Source: Gammaproteobacteria bacterium (GTDB taxonomy: Bacteria > Pseudomonadota > Gammaproteobacteria > Competibacterales > Competibacteraceae). Taken from it: a DNA stretch of 49,273 nucleotides. The DNA lies in the NCBI GenBank assembly GCA_024235035.1, contig JACKNE010000021.1:1-49273 (forward strand), read 5' to 3'. The translations under genes and the position numbers were made by a program. Of the stretch, positions 10,318 to 17,735 are shown piece after piece. Within the stretch, counting starts at the first letter, position 1. Each line of letters starts with the position of its first letter. The notes beneath the pieces are model-generated. The model saw only the letters and a program-made list of their open reading frames with translations, made no database searches and was not told the DNA's origin.

Positions 10318-11142
10318 ATGCCCCTCGTCAAAACTAAACCGACCTCGCCGGGCCGACGTTTCGTCGTCAAGGTAGTCAGTCCCGAATTGCATAAGGGCCA
10401 CCCTTATGCGCCCTTGCTGGAGAAACAGTCGCGCAAGGGTGGTCGTAACAATATGGGTCGCATCACCACCCGACATCAAGGCGGTGGTCATAAGCAGCAT
10501 TATCGATTGGTCGATTTCAAGCGTAACAAGGACAACATCCCGGCGCGAGTCGAGCGACTGGAATATGATCCGAATCGCAGTGCCCACATTGCCCTGCTGC
10601 TGTACGCTGACGGTGAGCGTCGTTATATCATCGCCCCGCGTCATGTCCATGCTGGCGATACCCTGATGTCGGGGCCAGCGGCGCCGATCAAGCCGGGTAA
10701 TACCTTGCCGTTGCGCAATATACCCGTTGGTAGTCAGGTGCATTGCGTGGAACTACGACCAAACAAGGGCGCGCAATTGGCTCGTAGCGCTGGCGCTTCC
10801 GTGCAGTTGATCGCTCGGGAAGGTCATTACGCGACCCTGAGGCTGCGTTCTGGCGAAATTCGCAAGGTTCATGCGGACTGCAAAGCCACCATCGGTGAGG
10901 TGGGGAATGCAGAACATAACCTACGTTCGTTGGGTAAAGCCGGTGCTCAACGCTGGCGCGGCGTCCGACCCACTGTGCGCGGCGTGGCGATGAATCCGGT
11001 CGATCACCCGCATGGTGGTGGTGAAGGTCGTACTTCTGGTGGGCGCCATCCGGTGTCGCCATGGGGTGTTCCGACCAAGGGCCACAAGACCCGCTCGAAC
11101 AAGCGCACCGACAAACTGATTGTTCGCCGGCGTAAAAAATAG
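10318..11142 (+). CDS. rplB: 50S ribosomal protein L2
   Basis: 274 residues. L2 binds 23S domain IV, is needed for subunit joining and lies near the peptidyl transferase centre. The C-terminal NPVDHPHGGGEGRTSGGRHP contains the universally conserved histidine and glycine-rich segment. ATG 10318 is preceded by AAGGTG (10306-10311). Confidence 0.98.
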   Translation: MPLVKTKPTSPGRRFVVKVVSPELHKGHPYAPLLEKQSRKGGRNNMGRITTRHQGGGHKQHYRLVDFKRNKDNIPARVERLEYDPNRSAHIALLLYADGERRYIIAPRHVHAGDTLMSGPAAPIKPGNTLPLRNIPVGSQVHCVELRPNKGAQLARSAGASVQLIAREGHYATLRLRSGEIRKVHADCKATIGEVGNAEHNLRSLGKAGAQRWRGVRPTVRGVAMNPVDHPHGGGEGRTSGGRHPVSPWGVPTKGHKTRSNKRTDKLIVRRRKK

Positions 11143-11171
11143 GACCGATTGAATTGAGAGGATAAGTTAAG

Positions 11172-11444
11172 GTGCCACGCTCGATTAAGAAAGGCCCGTT
11201 CGTTGATCTTCACCTGATTAAGAAGGTGGAACAAGCGATCGCCGCGAATACCAAGCGTCCGATCAAAACCTGGTCACGGCGCTCGATGATCCTGCCCGAG
11301 ATGATCGGGCTGACTATCGCCGTGCATAATGGCCGCCAGCATGTGCCTATCCTGGTCACCGAAAATATGGTTGGTCATAAGCTGGGTGAATTTGCCGCGA
11401 CCCGTACTTATCGCGGGCATGCCGCAGATAAGAAGTCCAAATAG
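11172..11444 (+). CDS. rpsS: 30S ribosomal protein S19
   Basis: 90 residues beginning PRSIKKGPFVDLHL after a GTG start at 11172. S19 pairs with S13 at the top of the 30S head. The core WSRRSMILPEMIGLTIAVHNG and tail TRTYRGHAADKKSK match the family. AGAGGATAAG (11157-11166) is the likely ribosome-binding region. Confidence 0.97.
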   Translation: MPRSIKKGPFVDLHLIKKVEQAIAANTKRPIKTWSRRSMILPEMIGLTIAVHNGRQHVPILVTENMVGHKLGEFAATRTYRGHAADKKSK

Positions 11445-11456
11445 AGGGACGATTTG

Positions 11457-11786
11457 ATGCAAGCTGTCGCCATTTTAAAACATGCCCGCATCTCGCCACA
11501 GAAAGCTCGGTTGGTCGCCGATCAGATTCGCACCCTGCCAGTGGGAAGGGCCTTGGAAGTTCTGACTTTCAGTAACAAGAAAGCGGCTCAACTGATTAAA
11601 GGGGTGCTGGAATCGGCTATTGCCAACGCCGAACATAACGAAGGCGCCGATATCGACGAACTGAAGGTGTCTACGATCTGCGTAGATTGTGGTCCGGTGC
11701 TGAAACGGATGCATGCCCGCGCCAAGGGCCGTGGTAACCGCATCGTCAAGCGCACCAGCCACATCACTGTCACCGTCGCCGAATAG
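11457..11786 (+). CDS. rplV: 50S ribosomal protein L22
   Basis: 109 residues. L22 touches all 23S domains, and its long hairpin lines the exit tunnel near the macrolide site. ATG 11457 is used; TTG 11454 just upstream is in frame but unlikely. The GGPVLKRMHARAKGRGNRIVKRTSHI-type C-terminal region is intact, with no sign of the small deletions known from macrolide-resistant strains. Confidence 0.96.
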   Translation: MQAVAILKHARISPQKARLVADQIRTLPVGRALEVLTFSNKKAAQLIKGVLESAIANAEHNEGADIDELKVSTICVDCGPVLKRMHARAKGRGNRIVKRTSHITVTVAE

Positions 11787-11802
11787 TTTTAGGAGTAACG
11801 CC

Positions 11803-12486
11803 ATGGGTCAAAAAGTCAGCCCTACGGGTATACGGTTGGGGATTGCATCCGACTGGACCTCCAAGTGGTATGCCAGTAGCAAGAACTTTCCCGATTTGTT
11901 GGAGACCGATCTCAAGGCACGGCAATTTCTGAAGAAGAAATTGTCCAATGCCTCGGTCAGTCGAATTCAGATTGAGCGTCCGGCGCGGCTGGCGCGCATT
12001 ACCATTCATACGGCGCGTCCGGGTGTGGTGATCGGCAAGAAAGGTGAAGATATTGAGGCCCTGCGTAAGGAAGTGGCTCGGATGATGGGGCTAGATGTCA
12101 AGGATCTTCAAGTGAATATCGAGGAGATCCGCAAACCGGAATTGGATGCCCAGTTGGTCGCCGAAAGTGTGGCTCAGCAGTTGGAGCGGCGTATCATGTT
12201 CCGCCGCGCCATGAAGCGCACAGTCGCCAATGCCATGCGTCTGGGGGCGCTTGGGATTAAGATACAAGTCTCTGGCCGATTGAACGGCGCGGAAATTGCC
12301 CGCAGCGAATGGACCCGTGAAGGACGAGTTCCTCTGCATACTCTGCGCGCCAATATCGATTATGGTTTAGCGGAAGCTCAAACCACTTATGGTGTGATCG
12401 GAATCAAAGTCTGGATTTTCAAGGGCGAGATATTCGGCTTGGAGCGGCAAGGCGAAGCTAAATCTGAGAAAGCGACAGCGAGCTGA
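11803..12486 (+). CDS. rpsC: 30S ribosomal protein S3
   Basis: 227 residues. S3 surrounds the mRNA entry channel with S4 and S5. It has an N-terminal KH domain (RPGVVIGKKGEDIEALRKEV) and the C-terminal QTTYGVIGIKVWIFKGEI signature. ATG 11803 (MGQKVSPTGIRLGI) follows AGGAG (11791-11795); the longer frame from 11713 is overlap with rplV. An unusual 68-nt spacer with a stem-loop precedes rplP. Confidence 0.97.
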   Translation: MGQKVSPTGIRLGIASDWTSKWYASSKNFPDLLETDLKARQFLKKKLSNASVSRIQIERPARLARITIHTARPGVVIGKKGEDIEALRKEVARMMGLDVKDLQVNIEEIRKPELDAQLVAESVAQQLERRIMFRRAMKRTVANAMRLGALGIKIQVSGRLNGAEIARSEWTREGRVPLHTLRANIDYGLAEAQTTYGVIGIKVWIFKGEIFGLERQGEAKSEKATAS

Positions 12487-12504
12487 AAACCTGGCAGGTT
12501 TGCA

Positions 12505-12537
12505 GAACTCCGTGGCAGATTGCGGAGTTCATTGTTT
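12505..12537 (+). terminator. Possible attenuator hairpin between rpsC and rplP
   Basis: GAACTCCG (12505-12512), a 10-nt loop and CGGAGTTC (12523-12530) form a perfect 8-bp stem, followed closely by ATTGTTTT (12531-12538). A small AACCT/AGGTT stem precedes it at about 12488-12500. It resembles a weak intrinsic terminator or processing site inside the operon. Transcription must largely pass it, because rplP and all later genes have no obvious promoter of their own. Confidence 0.45.
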
Positions 12538-12554
12538 TATAGACGAGAAGAAAT

Positions 12555-12968
12555 ATGTTACAGCCGAAAAGAACGAAATTTCGTAAACAGCGCAAGGGAC
12601 GCAACCGTGGCGTCGCTACCAGCGGCGCCCAGGTGAGTTTCGGCGAATATGGGTTGAAATGCGCCACTCGTGGTCTGTTGACCGCGCGCCAGATCGAGGC
12701 GGCGCGCCGAGCGATTAATCGCTACATCAAACGTGGTGGTAAGGTATGGATCCGCATTTTTCCGGATAAACCGATTACCAAGAAACCGCTGGAAGTGCGT
12801 ATGGGTAGCGGTAAGGGTAATGTCGAATACTGGGTGGCCAAGGTCAAGCCGGGTTGCGTGCTGTATGAAGTGGAAGGCGTATCCGAGTTGGTTGCTCGCG
12901 AGGCCTTTCGTTTGGCAGCGGCTAAGCTTCCCGTGCAGACGGTTTTTGTAAGCCGGATGGTGATGTGA
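12555..12968 (+). CDS. rplP: 50S ribosomal protein L16
   Basis: 137 residues. L16 helps place A-site tRNA and organises the peptidyl transferase region. The motif KPLEVRMGSGKGNVEYWVAK includes the arginine that is hydroxylated in E. coli. The start is ATG 12555 (MLQPKRTKFRKQRKG), with GAGAAG (12545-12550) as binding site. The last stop base is shared with the rpmC start. Confidence 0.97.
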   Translation: MLQPKRTKFRKQRKGRNRGVATSGAQVSFGEYGLKCATRGLLTARQIEAARRAINRYIKRGGKVWIRIFPDKPITKKPLEVRMGSGKGNVEYWVAKVKPGCVLYEVEGVSELVAREAFRLAAAKLPVQTVFVSRMVM

Positions 12969-13156
12969 TGAAAGCAAGCGAACTGCGAGAAAAAAGCACG
13001 GATGAGTTGAGGCAGGAATTGCTGGCGTTGTTGCGTGAGCAATTCAACTTGCGTATGCAAAAAGCAACGAACCAGGCTGATAAGTCCCATCTGTTTCGGC
13101 AAGCACGACGCAATATCGCCCGGGTCAAAATGGTATTGAGCGAGAAGGCGGGCTAA
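12968..13156 (+). CDS. rpmC: 50S ribosomal protein L29
   Basis: 62 residues, a two-helix hairpin at the tunnel exit beside L23. It reads MKASELREKSTDELRQELLA onward, with the family segment QFNLRMQKATNQ. ATG 12968 overlaps the rplP stop by one base; a GTG at 12965 is in frame but not needed. Confidence 0.96.
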   Translation: MKASELREKSTDELRQELLALLREQFNLRMQKATNQADKSHLFRQARRNIARVKMVLSEKAG

Positions 13157-13160
13157 ACGC

Positions 13161-13421
13161 ATGACGACAGAAAATCAGGTGGAGCGCACCCTGACTGGGC
13201 GTGTGACGAGCAGTAAGATGAGTAAGACCATCACCGTGGCCGTTGAGCGGCTGGTCAAGCATCCGGTGTACGGTAAATATATCCGTCGCACCACCAAGCT
13301 GCATGCTCATGACGAACAAAATGAGTGTCGTGAAGGCGACATGGTGACTATCAAGCAATGCCGGCCATTGTCCAAAACCAAGTCCTGGATGTTGGTGTCG
13401 GTGGTCAATCGCGCCCAATGA
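13161..13421 (+). CDS. rpsQ: 30S ribosomal protein S17
   Basis: 86 residues; an OB-fold primary binder of the 16S 5' domain. It shows LTGRVTSSKMSKTITVAVER and the closing WMLVSVVNRAQ. It starts 4 nt after rpmC. A 52-nt spacer with GGAATG before ATG 13474 leads to rplN. Confidence 0.96.
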   Translation: MTTENQVERTLTGRVTSSKMSKTITVAVERLVKHPVYGKYIRRTTKLHAHDEQNECREGDMVTIKQCRPLSKTKSWMLVSVVNRAQ

Positions 13422-13473
13422 GCGGGATGGGCGCGGCTGATCCTTTTCCAACTCCGTGAAGGGAATGTAGAAC

Positions 13474-13842
13474 ATGATTCAGATGCAAACGATGTTGGAA
13501 GTCGCCGACAATAGCGGCGCCCGCCGGCTGATGTGCATCAAGGTGCTGGGTGGTTCCCATCGCCGTTATGCGCATATTGGCGATGTCATCAAGGTCAGCG
13601 TCAAGGACGCGATCCCTCGAGGCAAGGTGAGCAAAGGTGAGGTTTACAACGCTGTAGTCGTGCGCACCCGCAAGGGTGTACGTCGGTCGGATGGTTCATT
13701 GATCCGCTTCGATGGCAATGCCGCAGTGCTGCTGAACAACAAGCTGGAGCCGATTGGTACCCGCATCTTTGGGCCAGTAACCCGTGAGTTGCGCGGTGAA
13801 CGGTTCATGAAAATCATTTCCCTAGCCCCCGAAGTTTTATGA
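13474..13842 (+). CDS. rplN: 50S ribosomal protein L14
   Basis: 122 residues. L14 forms part of the bridge to the 30S subunit and is the docking site for RsfS, which is also encoded in this window (41852-42217). It starts MIQMQTMLEVADNSGARRLM and ends VTRELRGERFMKIISLAPEVL; both ends are typical. In E. coli this gene begins the spc operon; no convincing promoter was seen here. Confidence 0.97.
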   Translation: MIQMQTMLEVADNSGARRLMCIKVLGGSHRRYAHIGDVIKVSVKDAIPRGKVSKGEVYNAVVVRTRKGVRRSDGSLIRFDGNAAVLLNNKLEPIGTRIFGPVTRELRGERFMKIISLAPEVL

Positions 13843-13860
13843 GGCAGGAGGAAGGCAGTC

Positions 13861-14196
13861 ATGCGCAGAATTCGAAAGGATGACGAGGTAATCGTCATCG
13901 CCGGCAAAGACAAAGGTCGACGCGGCAAGGTGATGCGAGTGGTGGAAAACGGCGAGCGTGTTATTGTCGCTGGCGTCAACATGATCAAGCGTCATACCAA
14001 GTCTAATCCGGCGCGTAATGTGGTTGGCGGTATCATCGAGCGTGAGGCGGCGATGCATATTTCCAATGTGATGTTGTTTAACCCGATGACCAAGAAGGGA
14101 GATCGGATTGGTTTCCGGATCTTGCAAGATGGCCGCAAAGTGCGCTACTTCAAGTCCAACGATGAAGTGGTAGATGTCATGAGGAACCCGTCATGA
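13861..14196 (+). CDS. rplX: 50S ribosomal protein L24
   Basis: 111 residues. An assembly initiator at the 5' end of 23S rRNA, with an N-terminal KOW motif (DDEVIVIAGKDKGRRGKVMRV). It is slightly longer than the E. coli protein at the C-terminus (SNDEVVDVMRNPS). AGGAGG lies at 13846-13851 before ATG 13861. Its stop overlaps the rplE start (ATGA, 14193-14196). Confidence 0.96.
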   Translation: MRRIRKDDEVIVIAGKDKGRRGKVMRVVENGERVIVAGVNMIKRHTKSNPARNVVGGIIEREAAMHISNVMLFNPMTKKGDRIGFRILQDGRKVRYFKSNDEVVDVMRNPS

Positions 14197-14732
14197 CCCG
14201 GTTGCAGCACTATTATCGTGAAACGATCGCGCCAAAACTGCGTGAGCAATTTAGCTATCGAAATGTCATGGAGATCCCGCGCATCAGCAAAATCACCCTG
14301 AACATGGGGGTGGGCGAAGCGGTAGCCGACAAGAAAATCATGGATCATGCGGTTGGCCATCTGACTCAGATTGCTGGTCAAAAACCAATAATAACGCTGT
14401 CACGCAAATCCATCGCTGGTTTCAAGATCCGTGAGGGCTGGCCGATTGGCTGCAAAGTGACTCTACGGCGTGACCGGATGTATGAATTCTTGGACCGCTT
14501 GGTCAACATTGCGATCCCGCGTATCCGCGATTTTCGTGGTTTCAATGCCCGTGCTTTCGACGGTCGTGGTAATTACAGCTTGGGGGTCCGCGAGCAAATC
14601 ATCTTTCCGGAGATCGATTACGACAAGATTGACGCTATTCGTGGCCTGGATATCACCATCACCACGACAGCGCGGACCGACGAAGAAGGTCGTGCTCTGT
14701 TGGCGGCGTTCAATTTCCCGTTTCGGAACTGA
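14193..14732 (+). CDS. rplE: 50S ribosomal protein L5
   Basis: 179 residues. L5 binds 5S rRNA and contacts P-site tRNA in the central protuberance. Recognised by ISKITLNMGVGEA and the C-terminal DEEGRALLAAFNFPFRN. Translation is coupled to rplX by a 4-nt overlap. In E. coli S8 represses the spc operon at this start site; I see no clear copy of that helix here. Confidence 0.97.
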   Translation: MTRLQHYYRETIAPKLREQFSYRNVMEIPRISKITLNMGVGEAVADKKIMDHAVGHLTQIAGQKPIITLSRKSIAGFKIREGWPIGCKVTLRRDRMYEFLDRLVNIAIPRIRDFRGFNARAFDGRGNYSLGVREQIIFPEIDYDKIDAIRGLDITITTTARTDEEGRALLAAFNFPFRN

Positions 14733-14742
14733 GGGTTCAATT

Positions 14743-15048
14743 GTGGCGAAACTGAGTATGATCAATCGTGAAGCCAAGCGGGCGCGTATCGTCCAGCAGT
14801 ATGCTGCTCGGCGGGCTGAACTCAAAGAAACCATTCGCAACCCAGCCAGCACCGATGAGCAACGGCGGGAAGCGCAGAAGAAGTTGCAGATGCAGCCGCG
14901 TGACGCCAGTTCAAGTCGTTTGCACAACCGGTGCCGGCTGACCGGGCGGCCACATGGCTTCTATCGCAAGTTTGGTTTGGGGCGTAATAAGTTACGGGAA
15001 GCCACCATGCGCGGCGATGTGCCTGGATTGCGCAAAGGGAGCTGGTAG
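14743..15048 (+). CDS. rpsN: 30S ribosomal protein S14
   Basis: 101 residues, the long zinc-free form typical of Gammaproteobacteria: NRCRLTGRPHGFYRKFGLGR has no paired CxxC motifs. S14 lies in the 30S head between S3 and S10. GTG 14743 (VAKLSMINREAKR) is the start; the open frame from 14470 is an out-of-frame extension through rplE. A 163-nt spacer follows, long for this operon. Confidence 0.96.
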   Translation: MAKLSMINREAKRARIVQQYAARRAELKETIRNPASTDEQRREAQKKLQMQPRDASSSRLHNRCRLTGRPHGFYRKFGLGRNKLREATMRGDVPGLRKGSW

Positions 15049-15211
15049 CGGTACCAGCGATAAGTGGATGGCCGGTGAATGAAGATTAGTGAATAAGTAG
15101 CGACTGGCGGGTAGGAAAATCCCCCTGCCTCCTTCCTCCCATCGATTAAGTTCAGGGGTTTGCCCCGCCGCCGGTGGCCCCAAGACTGACCACATAGAGT
15201 TGATTGATATC
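15049..15211 (+). other. Unusually long rpsN-rpsH spacer
   Basis: 163 nt without a gene inside an otherwise compact operon. It holds a pyrimidine-rich run (about 15121-15139) and GGGG-TTTG-CCCC (15156-15167), which can form a short hairpin followed by a GC-rich stretch. No good -35/-10 pair and no terminator T-tract were seen. The rpsH start lacks a strong Shine-Dalgarno sequence, so RNA structure here may set S8 expression; this is inference. Confidence 0.4.
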
Positions 15212-15610
15212 ATGAGTATGACGGACCCCATCGCGGACATGCTGACCCGCATCCGCAATGCCCAGGCCGCCGCCAAGGCCCAGGTGACCATGCCGGCTTC
15301 CAAGCTGAAGGTCGCGATCGCCAAGGTGCTAGAGGATGAAGGCTACATCACCGATTTTACTGTTGCACAAACGGCGCCTGGCAAGGCTGAGCTGACCATT
15401 ACCCTCAAGTATTTTGAAGGCCAGCCGGTTATCGAGCGCATCGAGCGCATCAGCAAGCCCAGCCGGCGAGTTTTTCGTGGCAAGGATGAATTGCCCAAAG
15501 TCATGGGTGGCGTGGGTGTAGCGATTATTTCTACATCCAAAGGTCTGATGAGCGACCGTGCTGCTCGCACCGCTGGCTATGGTGGTGAAGTTTTGTGCCT
15601 AGTGGCGTAA
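15212..15610 (+). CDS. rpsH: 30S ribosomal protein S8
   Basis: 132 residues. Primary binder of the 16S central domain and, in E. coli, translational repressor of the spc operon. ATG 15212 (MSMTDPIADMLTRIRNAQ) is set by homology; an in-frame TTG at 15200 would add four residues. The ending TAGYGGEVLCLVA is typical. Confidence 0.96.
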   Translation: MSMTDPIADMLTRIRNAQAAAKAQVTMPASKLKVAIAKVLEDEGYITDFTVAQTAPGKAELTITLKYFEGQPVIERIERISKPSRRVFRGKDELPKVMGGVGVAIISTSKGLMSDRAARTAGYGGEVLCLVA

Positions 15611-15624
15611 AGGAGAATTTGAAT

Positions 15625-16197
15625 ATGGCAGCGGTCATCCAGGAGAAGAAGATTCGCGTCTCGCGAGTCGGCAAGCAACCGATTCCAATACCTACTGGCG
15701 TAAATGTGACAATCAACGGCCAACAGGTCGTCCTCAAGGGTAAGAACGGTTCTGCGGAACTGCATGTACATCCCTGGGTATTGATTCAGCAGGAGGACAA
15801 CGCCTTAAAAGTCGCTCCGCGCGTACTGACCAACGAAGGTAAGTATCGGGCAATGACAGGGACCATGCGTGCTCTGCTCAATAACTTGGTCATCGGGGTT
15901 AGCCACGGTTTCGAGCGTAGATTGCAGTTGGTTGGCGTCGGTTACCGTGCTCAGGCTCAGGGCAGCACCTTGAATTTAGCGCTGGGTTTTTCCCATCCGG
16001 TCGAATTCAAGGTCCCCGAGAACATTACGGTGCAGACCCCGACCCAGACCGAAATCGTCATCCGGGGTGTGGATAAACAGCAGGTCGGTGAGGTTGCTGC
16101 CCAGATCCGTGCCTACCGGCCGCCAGAACCCTATAAAGGCAAAGGTGTTCGTTATGCGGGTGAGACGGTTATCTTGAAAGAAGCCAAGAAGAAGTAG
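15625..16197 (+). CDS. rplF: 50S ribosomal protein L6
   Basis: 190 residues, about 13 longer than the E. coli protein. The extra length is an N-terminal MAAVIQEKKIR ahead of the usual SRVGKQPIPIPTGV. No start codon exists between the extension and the conserved part, and AGGAG (15611-15615) sits before ATG 15625, so the extension is probably real. L6 lies near the factor-binding region. The C-terminal YKGKGVRYAGETVILKEAKKK is normal. Confidence 0.95.
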   Translation: MAAVIQEKKIRVSRVGKQPIPIPTGVNVTINGQQVVLKGKNGSAELHVHPWVLIQQEDNALKVAPRVLTNEGKYRAMTGTMRALLNNLVIGVSHGFERRLQLVGVGYRAQAQGSTLNLALGFSHPVEFKVPENITVQTPTQTEIVIRGVDKQQVGEVAAQIRAYRPPEPYKGKGVRYAGETVILKEAKKK

Positions 16198-16206
16198 GGA
16201 ATCACC

Positions 16207-16581
16207 ATGGATAAGAAATCTGCCGATAAAAAGGCCGCGCGCCTGCGGCGTGGGTTGCGTACCCGGCACAAGATTAAGGAGTTGGGCATCCACCGTTTGT
16301 GTATACACCGCACCCCTCGTCACATCTATGCCCAGATCATTATTTCGGCGTTGGCGGGTGACCAGACCTTGGCGGCGGTGTCTACCTTAGAGCCGGCGTT
16401 GCGTCAGGCGCTCAAAAGCACCGGCGATATTGCAGCAGCTAAGGCAGTGGGTAAAGCGATTGCTGAAAAGGCCAAGGCCATAGGCATCAGTCGGGTGGCA
16501 TTCGACCGGTCCGGTTTCAAATATCATGGTCGAGTCAAGGCGCTAGCTGATGCCGCCCGCGAAAACGGTTTGGAGTTTTAA
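16207..16581 (+). CDS. rplR: 50S ribosomal protein L18
   Basis: 124 residues. L18 binds 5S rRNA with L5 and carries it to the 50S subunit. Family signatures are RLCIHRTPRHIYAQII and the C-terminal FDRSGFKYHGRVKALADAAR. It starts 9 nt after rplF and is followed after 9 nt by rpsE. Confidence 0.96.
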   Translation: MDKKSADKKAARLRRGLRTRHKIKELGIHRLCIHRTPRHIYAQIIISALAGDQTLAAVSTLEPALRQALKSTGDIAAAKAVGKAIAEKAKAIGISRVAFDRSGFKYHGRVKALADAARENGLEF

Positions 16582-16590
16582 GGAATAGAT

Positions 16591-17100
16591 ATGGCGAGCA
16601 ATGTAGAAGGTTCCCAGAATACCGATGGCTTGCAGGAAAAGCTGGTTGCCGTCAATCGGGTAGCTAAAGTCGTCAAAGGTGGTCGGCAGTTCGGGTTTAC
16701 TGCGCTGACCGTGGTCGGTGATGGCAATGGTCGAGTGGGCCTGGGCTATGGCAAAGCTCGCGAAGTGCCGATGGCGATTCAAAAAGCCATGGATAAGGCC
16801 CGCAAGAATATGCGCCGTATAGCGTTGAACGGGACGACTCTGCAGTATCCGGTCAAGGCCGAACACGGTGCGGCGCATGTTTTTATGCAACCGGCTTCTG
16901 AAGGCACAGGCATCATCGCTGGAGGCGCCATGCGGGCAGTGTTCGAGGTAGTAGGCGTCAAGGATGTGTTATCTAAGTGCGTCGGTTCACGCAATCCTAT
17001 CAATGTGGTGCGAGCGACCATTCGCGGCTTGAGCGCCATGCGATCGCCTGACTACCAGGCTGCCAAGCGTGGCAAAAGTGTGGAAGAGATTCGGAGCTGA
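16591..17100 (+). CDS. rpsE: 30S ribosomal protein S5
   Basis: 169 residues. S5 acts in mRNA entry and accuracy. The double-stranded-RNA-like domain shows FTALTVVGDGNGRVGLGYGK, and the second half has GGAMRAVFEVVGVKDVLSKC. The loop mutated in spectinomycin resistance (VAKVVKGGRQF) is wild-type in appearance. AAGGAA precedes ATG 16591. Confidence 0.97.
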   Translation: MASNVEGSQNTDGLQEKLVAVNRVAKVVKGGRQFGFTALTVVGDGNGRVGLGYGKAREVPMAIQKAMDKARKNMRRIALNGTTLQYPVKAEHGAAHVFMQPASEGTGIIAGGAMRAVFEVVGVKDVLSKCVGSRNPINVVRATIRGLSAMRSPDYQAAKRGKSVEEIRS

Positions 17101-17105
17101 GGCGC

Positions 17106-17288
17106 ATGGCGAATCAATTGAAAGTGACATTGGTGAAAAGCGTGCATGGTCGATTAGCTGCGCATAAAGCTTGTGTACGCGGGTTGGGTTTGCGGCGCAT
17201 GCACAGCAGCGCGGTGGTCGTCGATACCCCGGAAAATCGTGGGATGATTAACAAAGTCTCCTATTTATTGAAGGTCGAGGAGGGCTGA
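17106..17288 (+). CDS. rpmD: 50S ribosomal protein L30
   Basis: 60 residues, MANQLKVTLVKSVHGRLAAH onward, with LGLRRMHSSAVVVDTPENRG characteristic of the bacterial L30 fold. Five nucleotides separate it from rpsE and four from rplO, so translation is likely coupled. Confidence 0.95.
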   Translation: MANQLKVTLVKSVHGRLAAHKACVRGLGLRRMHSSAVVVDTPENRGMINKVSYLLKVEEG

Positions 17289-17292
17289 CGCC

Positions 17293-17727
17293 GTGCGACT
17301 GAATACCCTTAAGCCAGTACCAGGTAGCCGTCCGGAACAACAGCGAGTTGGGCGCGGAATCGGTTCCGGTCTCGGCAAGACCGCCGGGCGTGGTCACAAA
17401 GGCCAGCATGCCCGCGCGGGTGGTTATCATAAGGTCGGGTTTGAAGGCGGCCAAATGCCGTTACAGCGACGCCTGCCCAAGCGGGGCTTTCGCTCGATGA
17501 CGGCTAAAGATACCGCTGAAGTGCGACTGTATGCGTTGGCTAAGGTGCAGGCTGAAGTGATTGACTTAGCGGCGCTCCAAGCGGCTAATCTCGCTCCAGT
17601 TTTTGCCAAGAGAATTAAGGTTATTCTCTCCGGTAAACTGGAAAAGCCCGTCACTCTACGTGGTTTGGCTCTGACTCAAGGTGCGCGGGCTGCGGTATTG
17701 GCGGCTGGCGGCACGATTCTCGAGTAG
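17293..17727 (+). CDS. rplO: 50S ribosomal protein L15
   Basis: 144 residues from a GTG start (17293): RLNTLKPVPGSRPEQQRVGRG. The glycine-rich GRGIGSGLGKTAGRGHKGQ segment penetrates the 23S core. GAGGAGG at 17277-17283 is the ribosome-binding site. secY follows after 8 nt, the standard order. Confidence 0.96.
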   Translation: MRLNTLKPVPGSRPEQQRVGRGIGSGLGKTAGRGHKGQHARAGGYHKVGFEGGQMPLQRRLPKRGFRSMTAKDTAEVRLYALAKVQAEVIDLAALQAANLAPVFAKRIKVILSGKLEKPVTLRGLALTQGARAAVLAAGGTILE

Positions 17728-17735
17728 AAGTAAAG

